A stretch of 64,000 nucleotides of DNA from Planctomycetota bacterium. GTDB lineage: Bacteria; Planctomycetota; SZUA-567; H5-PLA8. Made by a program: the position numbers and the translations under genes. This document shows, piece after piece, positions 1-8,318 of this stretch; the stretch's first letter is position 1; each line of letters starts with the position of its first letter. The notes beneath the pieces are model-generated. The model was given only the letters and a program-made list of their open reading frames with translations, was not told the origin of the DNA and ran no database searches. The stretch lies in NCBI GenBank assembly GCA_016200135.1, contig JACQFI010000129.1:20468-84467 (forward strand). The letters are read 5' to 3'.

Positions 1-14
1 AAGGAGTGTTACCC

Positions 15-770
15 ATGTTGATGTTGTCCAAGGCCCATGAAGTCCACCGCCGCGATTTGGCTTCGATCCGCACGCCCGCGCCTACCGAGACGTGGCGGCC
101 CGTCTCCCACCTGGAGGCCGTCGAGACGTTGCTTCACCGCGCCAAGGCGAAGGGCTTGCGCGTCGCTTCGGAACGCTTTGCGCTGCTCGACGGCGCGCTC
201 TATCCCGAACCGGGCCGGGCGGTGCCCTTGCCGGGCGCGCGCCTCTTCGGCTCGGTGGACTTCCAGCCGATCTCCGGCCTGAAGTTCCCGGCGGGGTGCA
301 TGCCCTCCGCCGGCATCCGCAATTCGCACGACAAGAGTTTCGCGCTCTCGATCTTGAGCGGCGCGAGAGTGCTGATTTGCGCGAACGGCGTGCTAAGCGC
401 CGAGTACGTAATCAGCCGGAAGCACACCAGTGGCCTGGATTTGGCCGCGGAAGTAGATCGCGCCTTGGATTCGTTCATCGAGAGCATCACGACGTTCAAC
501 GCGACCTATGAAAGACTGCGCGGCAAGAGCCTCACCAAGGCGCGGGCGCACAATCTGGCCGTGGAACTGGCGCGCGGCGGCGCGTTTTCCTCGTCGGACA
601 TCCTGCCGATGCTGCATGAGTTCGAGAACCCGCGCCACCCTGAGTTCAAGGACCGTAACGCCTGGACGCTCTACCAGGCGGCCACCGAGATCATGAAGAA
701 CCAGAGCCCCGCGCGGCAGGTGGACGGTTACAAAGCGCTCAACGCCGTGGTCATGGCGCAGGTCAACTGA
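15..770 (+). CDS. DUF932-like mobile-element protein
   Basis: This protein of about 251 residues has the look of DUF932 (phage/plasmid 'LGT'-type) proteins: a central region with GVRFFN-like segments, here SGLKFPAGCMPSAGIRNSHD, followed by a block of helices containing SITTFNATYERLRG. The biochemical role of the family is unknown. The ATG at 15 is preferred over the GTG at 6 because AAGGAG (1-6) sits eight bases upstream and would overlap the GTG. It lies in the same element as the integrase at 1773. It could be full length or lack only a few N-terminal residues, since the window starts here. The family call is from recalled features and is fairly good; the function is unknown. Confidence 0.7.
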   Translation: MLMLSKAHEVHRRDLASIRTPAPTETWRPVSHLEAVETLLHRAKAKGLRVASERFALLDGALYPEPGRAVPLPGARLFGSVDFQPISGLKFPAGCMPSAGIRNSHDKSFALSILSGARVLICANGVLSAEYVISRKHTSGLDLAAEVDRALDSFIESITTFNATYERLRGKSLTKARAHNLAVELARGGAFSSSDILPMLHEFENPRHPEFKDRNAWTLYQAATEIMKNQSPARQVDGYKALNAVVMAQVN

Positions 771-849
771 TCGATGTTGTGCAGTGCCCGAACGCTCGCG
801 CAGTACCGTCATTGCCCTCATCACCCCATTCAATAAGGAGAAGCATGCC

Positions 850-1008
850 ATGAAATCGCAAGGAAACTGGAAGAACGTCGCGCTCGAACTGCTCGCCGCA
901 GCCGCCGTGGGTGCCCTCGCCGCACTCACGCAAGAAGCACTTAAGCGCGGCGCGGCCTTGGCCGTGGACAAAAAGAAATCCGGCACCAAGGCGGCCAAGC
1001 GGTCGTGA
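850..1008 (+). CDS. small protein with hydrophobic helix and basic tail
   Basis: A 52-residue protein is read from the ATG at 850. A clear AAGGAG at 835-840 stands nine bases upstream. Residues 10-30 form an alanine-rich hydrophobic helix (ALELLAAAAVGALAAL) and the C-terminus is strongly basic (DKKKSGTKAAKRS). I do not recognise a family. It follows the DUF932-like gene by 80 bases on the same strand and ends just before a strong hairpin at 1017. A small membrane-associated or DNA-associated accessory protein of the mobile element is possible, but there is no direct evidence for either. Confidence 0.55.
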   Translation: MKSQGNWKNVALELLAAAAVGALAALTQEALKRGAALAVDKKKSGTKAAKRS

Positions 1009-1016
1009 AAAAGATA

Positions 1017-1043
1017 GGCCGCCAGAGCAACCCTCTGGCGGCC
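1017..1043 (+). terminator. perfect 11-bp hairpin after small ORF
   Basis: GGCCGCCAGAG (1017-1027) and CTCTGGCGGCC (1033-1043) are perfect inverse complements separated by CAACC. It begins nine bases after the stop codon of the small protein. There is no U-tract, so it is either a poor intrinsic terminator, an mRNA-stabilising hairpin or a Rho-dependent end. Confidence 0.55.
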
Positions 1044-1390
1044 CATCCAATATCCGGTCGATAGATAGTTTGTCTTTTGGCTGGAATGAATTTGATTTGT
1101 TAAGAACTGAGATGAACAATGCCTCTCGTTGCGAACGGGCGGGCCGCTGCCAGCGTAGTGCATCCCGCCAGTGTACGGCTCCTGGAGCCATCTCTATGCC
1201 CTCGATTCCCCGATATTGCTAGTCGGGCGTTCTCGCAGGGTCCCAATCACCATTCAGTTTTTGAGCGTTCGAGCCGCACCGTTCTCGCTGAGTACAGCGT
1301 GACGTTGTGTATTCGTTACGCCTAGCTGTCCCTGCACCCGCCCGAATGGCGCCGCGATAGGCGCGGCGTCGTTAGTCGGGACAACACAAG
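1044..1390. other. non-coding stretch inside the mobile element
   Basis: No convincing gene is seen on either strand. It has a lower GC patch at about 1060-1110 that could hold a promoter for the excisionase/integrase pair, but I could not identify a good -35/-10 pair. Confidence 0.4.
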
Positions 1391-1741
1391 GTGCCAGGTA
1401 AAAAAGAACAGACAACCAATAGCCGGTCATTACCTGAAGTAAGAACCGACGATCCCACAGCAGGTCCCGCCATGGGCCTGCCCACGGCGAAAACGATTCA
1501 TCAAAGCACAGGGCAAGGGGAAGCGCCCATCACGGGCGCGCCGTCCCTGTTGCTCAACGCCAAAGCCGCCGCCGCTTTGATCGACGTCAGCGAATCCACG
1601 TTCTGGAAGTTCCATGCGCAAGGCCGCACTCCCCTTCCCCTCCGACTCGGAGGCAGCGTGGTCCGCTGGCGCCGGGAGGAATTGGAAGCCTGGGTGCGCG
1701 CAGGCTGTCCTCCACGCCATCAGTGGAAGTACAGCCCATGA
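1391..1741 (+). CDS. AlpA/excisionase-like MerR-type HTH protein
   Basis: The C-terminal half (about residues 53-110) is a helix-turn-helix of the AlpA/HTH_17 type. It begins LLNAKAAAALIDVSESTFWK, the winged part contains PLPLRLGGSVVRWRREELEAWV, and it closes with the usual R-x-G-C-P end. Such proteins act as excisionases or as activators of integrase genes in phages and genomic islands. The first roughly 27 residues look disordered, and an ATG at 1472 (residue 28) is an alternative start; neither has a strong ribosome site. The stop is 32 bases before the integrase start, as expected for a regulator-integrase pair. Confidence 0.8.
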   Translation: MPGKKEQTTNSRSLPEVRTDDPTAGPAMGLPTAKTIHQSTGQGEAPITGAPSLLLNAKAAAALIDVSESTFWKFHAQGRTPLPLRLGGSVVRWRREELEAWVRAGCPPRHQWKYSP

Positions 1742-1772
1742 ATCCACCAAAGATCAATCTAGGAGATCGCAA

Positions 1773-3023
1773 GTGAGGCTATACAAGAACACGTACAAGG
1801 ATCGCAAGGGGCGCACCCGCGAATCCGCCAAGTGGTATGGCGAATTCCGGGACCACGCCCAGCAAGTACGAAGGATGCCGCTCCTGACAGACAAAGCCGC
1901 CAGCGGCGAAGCCGGACGCAAGATCGAACGCCTCGTGGCGCTCCGCGCTTCAGGCGACGTACCAGACCTTGACCTGAGCCGATGGTTGATGTCCTGTCCG
2001 CAACAAATAACCAAGCTCCTGGTCGAATGGAGGTTGGTGGACGCCACGCGCATCGCCGCAACCAAGACACTTGCGGATCACCTGGAGGATTACGAAACCG
2101 ACCTCGCCAGCGACGGCAACACCCCGAAGCATGCCGCGCTGACGCACTTCCGGGCCAAGCGGGTGATGGATGGCTGCCGTTTCCGGTTCCAGTCAGACGT
2201 CAACCGCGATGAAGTCAAAGCCTACCTCAGCAAGCTGCGAAAGGCCGGCACGATCGGAGCCAAGACCTACAACTACTACGTCCGCGACCTGAAGGCGTTC
2301 TGCAAGTGGCTGGTACGCTCCAGTCGCGCTCGCGAGAATCCGCTGGAACACCTGGAGAGCCTGGGGGCCAAAACCATCGCCCAGGATCCCAGTGCCAAAC
2401 GGCGGGCGTTTACTACGGATGAGATCAGGAAGCTCCTGGAGGCAACGATCCGGGAGCCCACTCGGTATGGGATGTCCGGCCTGGAACGATCCCTGGTCTA
2501 CCGGTTGGCCGTGGAAACGGGCCTGCGCGCATCGGAGACGGCCAGCCTCACCCGAGTCAGCTTCCGGCTCGACGACAAGCGTCCAGCCGTCTTCGTGGCC
2601 GGCAGCGCGACTAAGAACGCACAGAGTGCCGATCTGCCGATAAGGACCAAGACGGCTGAGTTGTTGCGCGGCCATCTAAAGCTGAAGTTGCCCACAGCCA
2701 AGGCATTTGCCATGCCGCCCGTCACGGACACGGCGCGCATGATCCGGGCCGATCTGGCCGCTGCGGGCATCGTGGAGCCGGAAGGATCGGCCTACGTGCT
2801 CGACTTTCACACGCTCCGGCACACCTTCGTGACAATGCTGGCGGCGAGTGGTGTGCATCCTAAGGTGGCCCAGGACTTGGCCCGCCACAGCGACATCAAC
2901 CTGACGCTCTCGCGGTACTCTCATACGGTTCTGGAACAAAGGGGGGAAGCCGTGGACCGGTTGCCCGATTTCGACAAACCAGCGGATTCCGAGGGCAAGA
3001 CGGGCACGTCCGACGCAGGATAA
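1773..3023 (+). CDS. tyrosine-type site-specific integrase
   Basis: A 416-residue tyrosine recombinase. The catalytic set is complete: R252 (ETGLRASE), H346 and R349 (HTLRHTF), H372 (ARHSDI) and nucleophile Y382 (LSRYSH). An N-terminal SAM-like core-binding domain occupies about residues 90-190, and the N-terminus is a basic arm-binding type segment (YKNTYKDRKGRTRES). The GTG at 1773 is chosen because AGGAG (1761-1765) lies seven bases upstream; an earlier in-frame start would overlap the AlpA-like gene. The gene points at the 3' end of tRNA-Arg(TCT) only 93 bases away, the standard arrangement for a tRNA-targeting integrase in an island, ICE or prophage. It looks intact. Confidence 0.95.
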   Translation: MRLYKNTYKDRKGRTRESAKWYGEFRDHAQQVRRMPLLTDKAASGEAGRKIERLVALRASGDVPDLDLSRWLMSCPQQITKLLVEWRLVDATRIAATKTLADHLEDYETDLASDGNTPKHAALTHFRAKRVMDGCRFRFQSDVNRDEVKAYLSKLRKAGTIGAKTYNYYVRDLKAFCKWLVRSSRARENPLEHLESLGAKTIAQDPSAKRRAFTTDEIRKLLEATIREPTRYGMSGLERSLVYRLAVETGLRASETASLTRVSFRLDDKRPAVFVAGSATKNAQSADLPIRTKTAELLRGHLKLKLPTAKAFAMPPVTDTARMIRADLAAAGIVEPEGSAYVLDFHTLRHTFVTMLAASGVHPKVAQDLARHSDINLTLSRYSHTVLEQRGEAVDRLPDFDKPADSEGKTGTSDAG

Positions 3024-3036
3024 CAGCGTATTTTGT

Positions 3037-3059
3037 CTGGGCGTTTTGCTGGGCGTTTT
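3037..3059. repeat. tandem CTGGGCGTTTT pair
   Basis: CTGGGCGTTTT occurs at 3037-3047 and again at 3049-3059, a 12-base period (one and a bit helical turns). The pair sits between the integrase stop and the tRNA target. Its position and spacing fit arm-type integrase or excisionase sites; this is inference. Confidence 0.45.
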
Positions 3060-3063
3060 CGCA

Positions 3064-3101
3064 CGGGTTGGTGGAGGCCCATACGGGCTTCCACGAACCC
3101 G
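3064..3101 (+). terminator. long 17-bp hairpin between integrase and attachment site
   Basis: CGGGTTGGTGGAGGCCC (3064-3080) pairs with 3085-3101 around a four-base loop ATAC. There are 15 Watson-Crick pairs, one G-U and one mismatch, followed by TTTACC. It can act as the integrase terminator. It is also well placed to be a structured recombination site element next to the tRNA end. Confidence 0.6.
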
Positions 3102-3115
3102 TTTACCTATGAAGC

Positions 3116-3192
<77 letters not shown>

Positions 3193-3483
3193 GTGGGTCG
3201 GACTTCGGAGCGGAAGCCTCCTATTTTTTAATGGTCGAGCAAGCGCCGACCTGTAACCTTATTTCCGTAAATGCTTTACAAGCCGACACCCATTCATCCT
3301 ACTCGTCGACGGGTCCCGCTTGCGCGCTGCTGATTATGCCCGGCTAATGCCGATTCGCAAGAAGCGCAAAGTCGCGAATCCCATCCTGAAGCGCGCCGTT
3401 TTTGACGATACTTCATAGTAGTGCCTTGTCGGCAGCAACCTGGAAACAACTCGAAGCTCGGCTCGGCTTCTCACGGAGGCTCC
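3193..3483. other. intergenic region after the element
   Basis: This is the divergent space between the tRNA-Arg gene (minus strand) and the transpeptidase gene (plus strand), so promoters for both should lie here. A GC-poor patch is at about 3225-3300, but I could not assign convincing -35/-10 boxes. GGAGG at 3475-3479 is the ribosome site of the next gene. Confidence 0.5.
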
Positions 3484-4968
3484 ATGTCCCAAGCAGAGAA
3501 CAAACAGCACCCTGCAAACCGCTTCTCCGCGCTGCTCTCGTTTGGGTTTGCGGGCGCATCGGTCGCTTTCTTCGCCTGGGCTTTTCTCTCGGGCGCGGGC
3601 AAGAGCCACCCGAAGCAACTCTCGCCTGCGGAACTGGGTGACGCGCCGCCGCCGGAAGCCGCGCCCGCAACACCCGAGGATGCTGCAAGGCCCGCAGCGA
3701 ACGCTTCGCCCGGCGCGCGGCTGGTCTCCAATCGGGAGACGCTTGCGCCCGATCAAGTTCGTGCCGAGGCCCCCAAGCGAACCGACGCCGCTTCCGATGA
3801 AGCACCGCTCCCTGAAACTGCGCCCAAAGGCAAGAACCCGCCCCCGTCCCATCCCGCGGCAACAGACGCCGGCGCAGATGCCGATGCCGAGGACCTTCTC
3901 AACGCGGGCAAGCCGGAAGAGGCTCTGCAATGGCTGCGCAAAGCGGAGCTTCCTCGTAGCGGACCAAGATCATTTCATTGGGTAGTGGTAGAAGCCCGGG
4001 TTCTGGCCGCTCAAGGCAAGTGGGACGACGCCAAGGAGCGCTTCCAGCGCGCCGCCGAAGCCGGCGACGACTCAACTCCCGAAGTGATCCGCAACATTGA
4101 AGGCGCTCCGGTGGACGGCGCCTTTGGCGAACTCTGGTGCAAGGCGAAGGGCGAAGCCAAGGACCTTCCCGCGGACCGCTTGAAGGAGATTGCGGATTGC
4201 GAGTACGAGTCCTGGGGCCGCGCGATGGCGGCGCTCTGCTACGCCGAGCAGTGTATGGGCCTTTTCCCTAAGGGCGTCTGCCTGGCCAAGGCCCTGCCCT
4301 ACTACGCGAAGGCCCTGGCGTCGGACCGTCTGGAGCGCGCGTTCGAGGCCAACGCGTGCAAGGGCTTGAACGATTGCGTCAACGCCACGCTGCTGGACCC
4401 TGCGTTCCTCGCCGATGAGGCCCTGAAGCCGGTCTTCCATGAAGTCGCGCCGGGCGAATCGATCCACCGCATCGCCAAGACCTACGGCGTCGATCCTGGT
4501 CAGCTCTGCCGCATCAATAAGCTCGACGAGAAGACCGCGCTCTATGTTGGCAAGCGCTTAAAAATCCTGCCCGGGACCGTAACGATCAAGGTCAGCAAGG
4601 GCCGCCTCCAGGCCACGCTCTATATCGGCGAACTCGCGATTCTGCGCGTGCCCGTGTGCATCGGTCCGGGTGAGAAGACGCCCGCGGGCACCTTCACCAT
4701 CCGCTCGAAGGTCGTAAATCCCGACTGGTACTACAACGGCAAGCGCTACCCGTTCGGCACGCCGGAGAATATCCTCGGCACGCGCTGGCTGGGGTTGGAT
4801 GGCGAAGAGAATGGCGGCAAGGGCGCGGGCATCGGCCTTCACGGCACGGCCAAGCCGGAGAGCATTCCCGGCCGCGAGAGCCTGGGCTGCGTGCGCTTCT
4901 TGAATACCGATATCGAAATGATTTACGATTTTCTGCCGTTGGGTGGCTCGGTGGAGATCGCCGACTAA
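3484..4968 (+). CDS. LysM L,D-transpeptidase (YkuD fold), membrane anchored
   Basis: This 494-residue protein probably remodels peptidoglycan by 3-3 cross-linking or protein attachment. A membrane anchor is at about residues 14-36. A long Pro/Ala-rich spacer (about 40-130) and helical TPR-like repeats (about 135-310) follow. A LysM domain is at 318-362 (HEVAPGESIHRIAKTYGV), and the YkuD catalytic domain runs from about 366 to the end. The catalytic motif is HGTAKPESIPGRESLGCVRF, with nucleophile C469. The usual S[HNR]GC is SLGC here, a tolerated variation. The ATG at 3484 is supported by GGAGG at 3475-3479. The gene stands alone, with the broken ABC gene convergent to it. Confidence 0.9.
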   Translation: MSQAENKQHPANRFSALLSFGFAGASVAFFAWAFLSGAGKSHPKQLSPAELGDAPPPEAAPATPEDAARPAANASPGARLVSNRETLAPDQVRAEAPKRTDAASDEAPLPETAPKGKNPPPSHPAATDAGADADAEDLLNAGKPEEALQWLRKAELPRSGPRSFHWVVVEARVLAAQGKWDDAKERFQRAAEAGDDSTPEVIRNIEGAPVDGAFGELWCKAKGEAKDLPADRLKEIADCEYESWGRAMAALCYAEQCMGLFPKGVCLAKALPYYAKALASDRLERAFEANACKGLNDCVNATLLDPAFLADEALKPVFHEVAPGESIHRIAKTYGVDPGQLCRINKLDEKTALYVGKRLKILPGTVTIKVSKGRLQATLYIGELAILRVPVCIGPGEKTPAGTFTIRSKVVNPDWYYNGKRYPFGTPENILGTRWLGLDGEENGGKGAGIGLHGTAKPESIPGRESLGCVRFLNTDIEMIYDFLPLGGSVEIAD

Positions 4969-4985
4969 GCCCTAGGAACCCGCGG

Positions 4986-5789
4986 TTATTTCGCGACTTC
5001 CGCTTCCGCGGGCAACACGCGCGTTTTCGATTCGTCGGCGGCATGATCGACGCCGTTGCCGACGGTCAGTTCACCGTCGGTGATGCGGTCCACGCGCGTG
5101 GCGAAGCGTTCCAGCCGGGGGTCGTGCGTCACCACGAAGACCGCCTTGCGCCCGTTCATGCACTCGTCGCGCAGCAGGCTCATGATCGAGAGCCCGGTGT
5201 GCGTGTCGAGCGCGGCCGTGGGTTAGTCCGCGAGGATGATGTCCGTGCCGCCCGAGAGCGCCCGCGCGATGCTCACGCGCTGCCGCTGGCCGCCGGAGAG
5301 TTCGCCCGGCTTGCGGTGCATGCAGTCCTGCAGGTGCACCCGCTCGATCAGTTTCACGGCCTCACGATGCCGCTCGCGCCAGCCGAAGCCCTTCAGTTTC
5401 AGGGCCAGCTTCACGTTCTCGAGCGCTGTAAGAGCCGGGAACAGATTGTACGTCTGGAAGATGAATCCGATGTGCTTGAGGCGCAGCGAGGGAAGCTGGT
5501 CCTCGCCCATGCTTGTCACGTCCTGCCCGCAGATCCAGACGCGCCCGCGCGACGGCTTCATCAGGCAGCCCATGATCGAGAGCAGCGTCGTTTTGCCGCT
5601 GCCGGACGGGCCTTGCAGCAGAACGAACTCGCCGATCTTGAGCGTCAACGAGGCGTGTTGCACCGCCTTCACCGGCTCGGGGCCGGCGGTAAACTCTTTC
5701 GAGACCGCATGCAGTTGGATCAGAATCTCGCCGCGTCGCGAGCCCTGATCCGGAATTGAGATCATCGAGCGCCTGCCGCCTCCAAACAT
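4986..5789 (-). pseudogene. LolD/MacB-type ABC ATPase with in-frame stop at Walker B
   Basis: Reading the minus strand gives a LolD/MacB-family ATPase: Walker A GPSGSGKTT, Q-loop FIFQTYNLFP, signature LSGGQRQR and Walker B TDIILAD. The codon after that aspartate, normally the catalytic glutamate of ILADEPT, is TAA (plus strand 5223-5225). The reading frame then continues perfectly as PTAALDTHTGLSIMSLLRDE and VFVVTHDPRLERFATRVDRI, including the D-loop and H-loop histidine, to a normal stop at 4986. One base change (GAA to TAA) explains the break. No permease partner is adjacent. It may be a young pseudogene, a sequencing or assembly error, or less likely a recoded site. The start could be the ATG at 5789 or at 5765. 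Confidence 0.85.
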
Positions 5790-5905
5790 CCACCAAAGCG
5801 CTTCATTCTAAACCTCGCCCTCGGCATGTCATCCATTTATCAGTCAATTCTTGAACTCACCGCAAATGCACCATGTGAGATGGCGTAGAGGCTCAGCGGC
5901 CATTG

Positions 5906-7753
5906 TCACTCCACCGTCACACTCTTGGCAAGATTGCGAGGTTTGTCGACGTCCCGCCCCAGCGCGACCGCAATGTGATACGCAATGAGTTGCAAGGGTA
6001 TGGCGCAGACGATGGAGTTCACGATGCCACGATCGTCGTGCACGCGGATGACATCGTCCACGCGGGCCTCGATGGCGCGATCGTCGTGGCTGGCGATGGC
6101 GATGACGCGTCCGCCGCGCGCTTTTACTTCTTGGATGTTCGAGACGATTTTGTCGTAACGCCGCCCTTGCAGGGCCAGCACGAAGACCGGCATCTTCTCG
6201 TCGATCAGCGCAATGGGTCCGTGCTTCATCTCGGCCGCGTCGATGCCTTCGGCATGGATGTAGCTGACTTCCTTCAACTTCAGCGCGCCTTCCAGCGCGA
6301 GCGGGAAGCCGGTGCCCCGGCCCAGGTACAGGGCGTGCTCGGCATCCTTGTACTTGAGCGCCACCTGCTTGATGTGGTCGTTCTGTGCGAGCGCCTCGTC
6401 GACGCGGATGGAGACCTGGAGCAGATCGTCCACGCGCCGGCGCGCTTCGGGCGCGCTAAGCGTCCCGCGCAAAATGCCGAAGTGGATCGCGAAGACGTAC
6501 AGCGCCGCGATCTGCCCGGTGAACGCCTTGGTGCTCGCAACGCCGATCTCGGGTCCGACATGCATCAGCACGACGCCGTCGCTCTCGCGCGCCATCGTGC
6601 TGCCCTGGACGTTCAGCACCGCGAGCGTCTTGCAGCCGCGCTCCTTGGCCAGGCGCACGGCGCCCAGCGTGTCGGCGGTCTCGCCCGATTGCGAGATGCC
6701 CAGCACCAGCACCGAGGGATCGATGATGGGGCTGCGGTAACGGAAATCGCTGCCGTATTCCACCTGCACCGGCACGCGCGCGGTCCGCTCGATCATGTTC
6801 CGCGCGATCATGCCCGCGTGATACGACGTGCCTTGCGCGACGACCACCACGCGCGAGACCCCGCGCAGGTAGTCTTTCGAGAGCGGCGCGCCATTGAGGT
6901 GGAACGCGGGAAAGGTTCCCGGATCGCCCGCTGTGCCAGGATCGGCGATCAACTTGGACGCCAGTTTGCGCAGCGCGCCGGATTGCTCGTAAATCTCCTT
7001 GAGCATGAAGTGCTCGTAGCCGCCGCGCTCGGCGTCCTCGGCCGTCCAACGTATCCGCTCGGACGGCTGCACGGGCTTTCCGCCCATCTCGATGCGCTCG
7101 GCCTGAACCTCGATGACCTGGTCGTCCTGCAGATAGAAGACATCGGGCGTGGTGGGCACGATCGGCAGCGCGTCCGACGCCACCAGCATCTCCCCACGAC
7201 CGAAGCCCGCGACCAGCGGCGAACCGCGCCGCGTCGCCACGATGGCGCCCGGGTGCTCCGTGGAGAGCACCGCGAACGCGAACGAGCCCTCGATCACCGC
7301 GATGGCGCGCTCCACGGCCCGCGGAAAATCTTTCATGGTCTCGTGCATCTTGGCGATCAGGTGCGCGGCCACTTCGGTATCGGTCTCGGAGACGAACCGG
7401 CAGCCCTGATGCTCGAGTTCCGTGCGGAGCTTGGCGTAGTTCTCGATAATGCCGTTGTGCACGACGGCAAAGCGGCCCTTGTTGTCGCAATGAGGATGCG
7501 CGTTGATCTCGGTGGGGCGCCCGTGCGTGGCCCAGCGCGTGTGGCCGATGGCGCAATGCGCGCGCGCGGCCTCGGCCGGGATCTTCTTGCGCAGGTCATC
7601 CACGCGACCGACGGCGCGCACGATCCTCAGTTCGCCGCCGTCCAGGTAGGCGATGCCCGCCGAGTCGTACCCGCGGTACTCGAGCTTCTCGAGCCCCGCT
7701 AGCACGAAATCGACCGCGCGTCCCGATCCGGTGTAACCGACGATCCCGCACAT
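5906..7753 (-). CDS. glmS: glutamine-fructose-6-phosphate aminotransferase
   Basis: GlmS makes glucosamine-6-phosphate from fructose-6-phosphate and glutamine, the first step to UDP-GlcNAc for peptidoglycan. The 615-residue protein starts MCGIVGYTGS, with Cys2 as the N-terminal glutaminase nucleophile after Met removal. The class II amidotransferase domain (GHTRWATHG, HNGIIENY) is followed by two SIS domains (GTSYHAGM, SQSGETADT, LGRGTGFPLALEGALKLKE) and the typical end CDVDKPRNLAKSVTVE-like. Start 7753 is fixed by the conserved MCGIVGY. It is followed upstream by the DUF4870 and glmM genes on the same strand, so the hexosamine pathway is probably co-transcribed. No glmS ribozyme can fit in the 34-base gap upstream. 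Confidence 0.98.
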   Translation of the reverse strand: MCGIVGYTGSGRAVDFVLAGLEKLEYRGYDSAGIAYLDGGELRIVRAVGRVDDLRKKIPAEAARAHCAIGHTRWATHGRPTEINAHPHCDNKGRFAVVHNGIIENYAKLRTELEHQGCRFVSETDTEVAAHLIAKMHETMKDFPRAVERAIAVIEGSFAFAVLSTEHPGAIVATRRGSPLVAGFGRGEMLVASDALPIVPTTPDVFYLQDDQVIEVQAERIEMGGKPVQPSERIRWTAEDAERGGYEHFMLKEIYEQSGALRKLASKLIADPGTAGDPGTFPAFHLNGAPLSKDYLRGVSRVVVVAQGTSYHAGMIARNMIERTARVPVQVEYGSDFRYRSPIIDPSVLVLGISQSGETADTLGAVRLAKERGCKTLAVLNVQGSTMARESDGVVLMHVGPEIGVASTKAFTGQIAALYVFAIHFGILRGTLSAPEARRRVDDLLQVSIRVDEALAQNDHIKQVALKYKDAEHALYLGRGTGFPLALEGALKLKEVSYIHAEGIDAAEMKHGPIALIDEKMPVFVLALQGRRYDKIVSNIQEVKARGGRVIAIASHDDRAIEARVDDVIRVHDDRGIVNSIVCAIPLQLIAYHIAVALGRDVDKPRNLAKSVTVE

Positions 7754-7787
7754 GCCGTTCGTTCGCCTCGTTCCTTGCGCTGCGCCG

Positions 7788-8267
7788 CTAGAGCGGCTTC
7801 CAGTCCTCGGTGTACACCTTGCGGTGTACCCAGGAACCCACGAGCACATACATGAGCATCTCGCCGTGATTCGCCTTGATGCCCATGTAGAGCACATAGA
7901 TTACAAATCCCAGCCACACCAGTCCGGCCAGGGGCCAGAAGATCAGAGCGGCCAGACCTCCAGTAATAAACACCAGGAAGTAGAAGGGCACCGCAAGCAC
8001 CGCGCAGACCGCCAAAACGATCAATTGAAACGCGAACGATTGGAGCGCGTGGAAGCGCACGTACTTCGATTTGTCCTTCTGGACGAAATAGGCGATCGCG
8101 GGACCCACGAGCGTCGCGAACGGCACACCCACATAACCGATGAAGACCAGCAGATGGGCCAGCATGCCCCACAGTTTTTCGTCCGGCGTCAGTCCCGCCG
8201 CCTCACCCGCCGACGGAATGGGGCCGATGCCGCCGCGATAGGGTGCACTCTGCTGTTCTTGCGTCAT
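7788..8267 (-). CDS. DUF4870/Tic20-like four-helix membrane protein
   Basis: A 159-residue protein with about four membrane helices. It has the DUF4870 hallmark layout: TPDEKLWGMLAHLLVFIGY, then a segment ending in FVQKDKSKYVRFHALQSFAFQ, then two more helices and NHGEMLMYVLVG. The function of the family is not established. It lies between glmM and glmS on the same strand (34 bases before glmS), so it may be expressed with the hexosamine genes. A signal is not needed; the N-terminal 25 residues are a polar cytoplasmic tail. Confidence 0.85.
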   Translation of the reverse strand: MTQEQQSAPYRGGIGPIPSAGEAAGLTPDEKLWGMLAHLLVFIGYVGVPFATLVGPAIAYFVQKDKSKYVRFHALQSFAFQLIVLAVCAVLAVPFYFLVFITGGLAALIFWPLAGLVWLGFVIYVLYMGIKANHGEMLMYVLVGSWVHRKVYTEDWKPL

Positions 8268-8318
8268 GCGCGCCCCGCCTCCGCTAAAGGGTATCGTCCC
8301 GCGCGCCGCCGGCGCCGC

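Noticed and set aside
5903..7702. Long plus-strand open frame opposite glmS
   Set aside because: It is arginine/histidine/alanine-rich, has no motif and lies fully opposite a certain gene. High GC makes such antisense frames common.
7754..7787. glmS ribozyme before glmS
   Set aside because: Only 34 bases separate glmS from the upstream gene, too short for the ribozyme.
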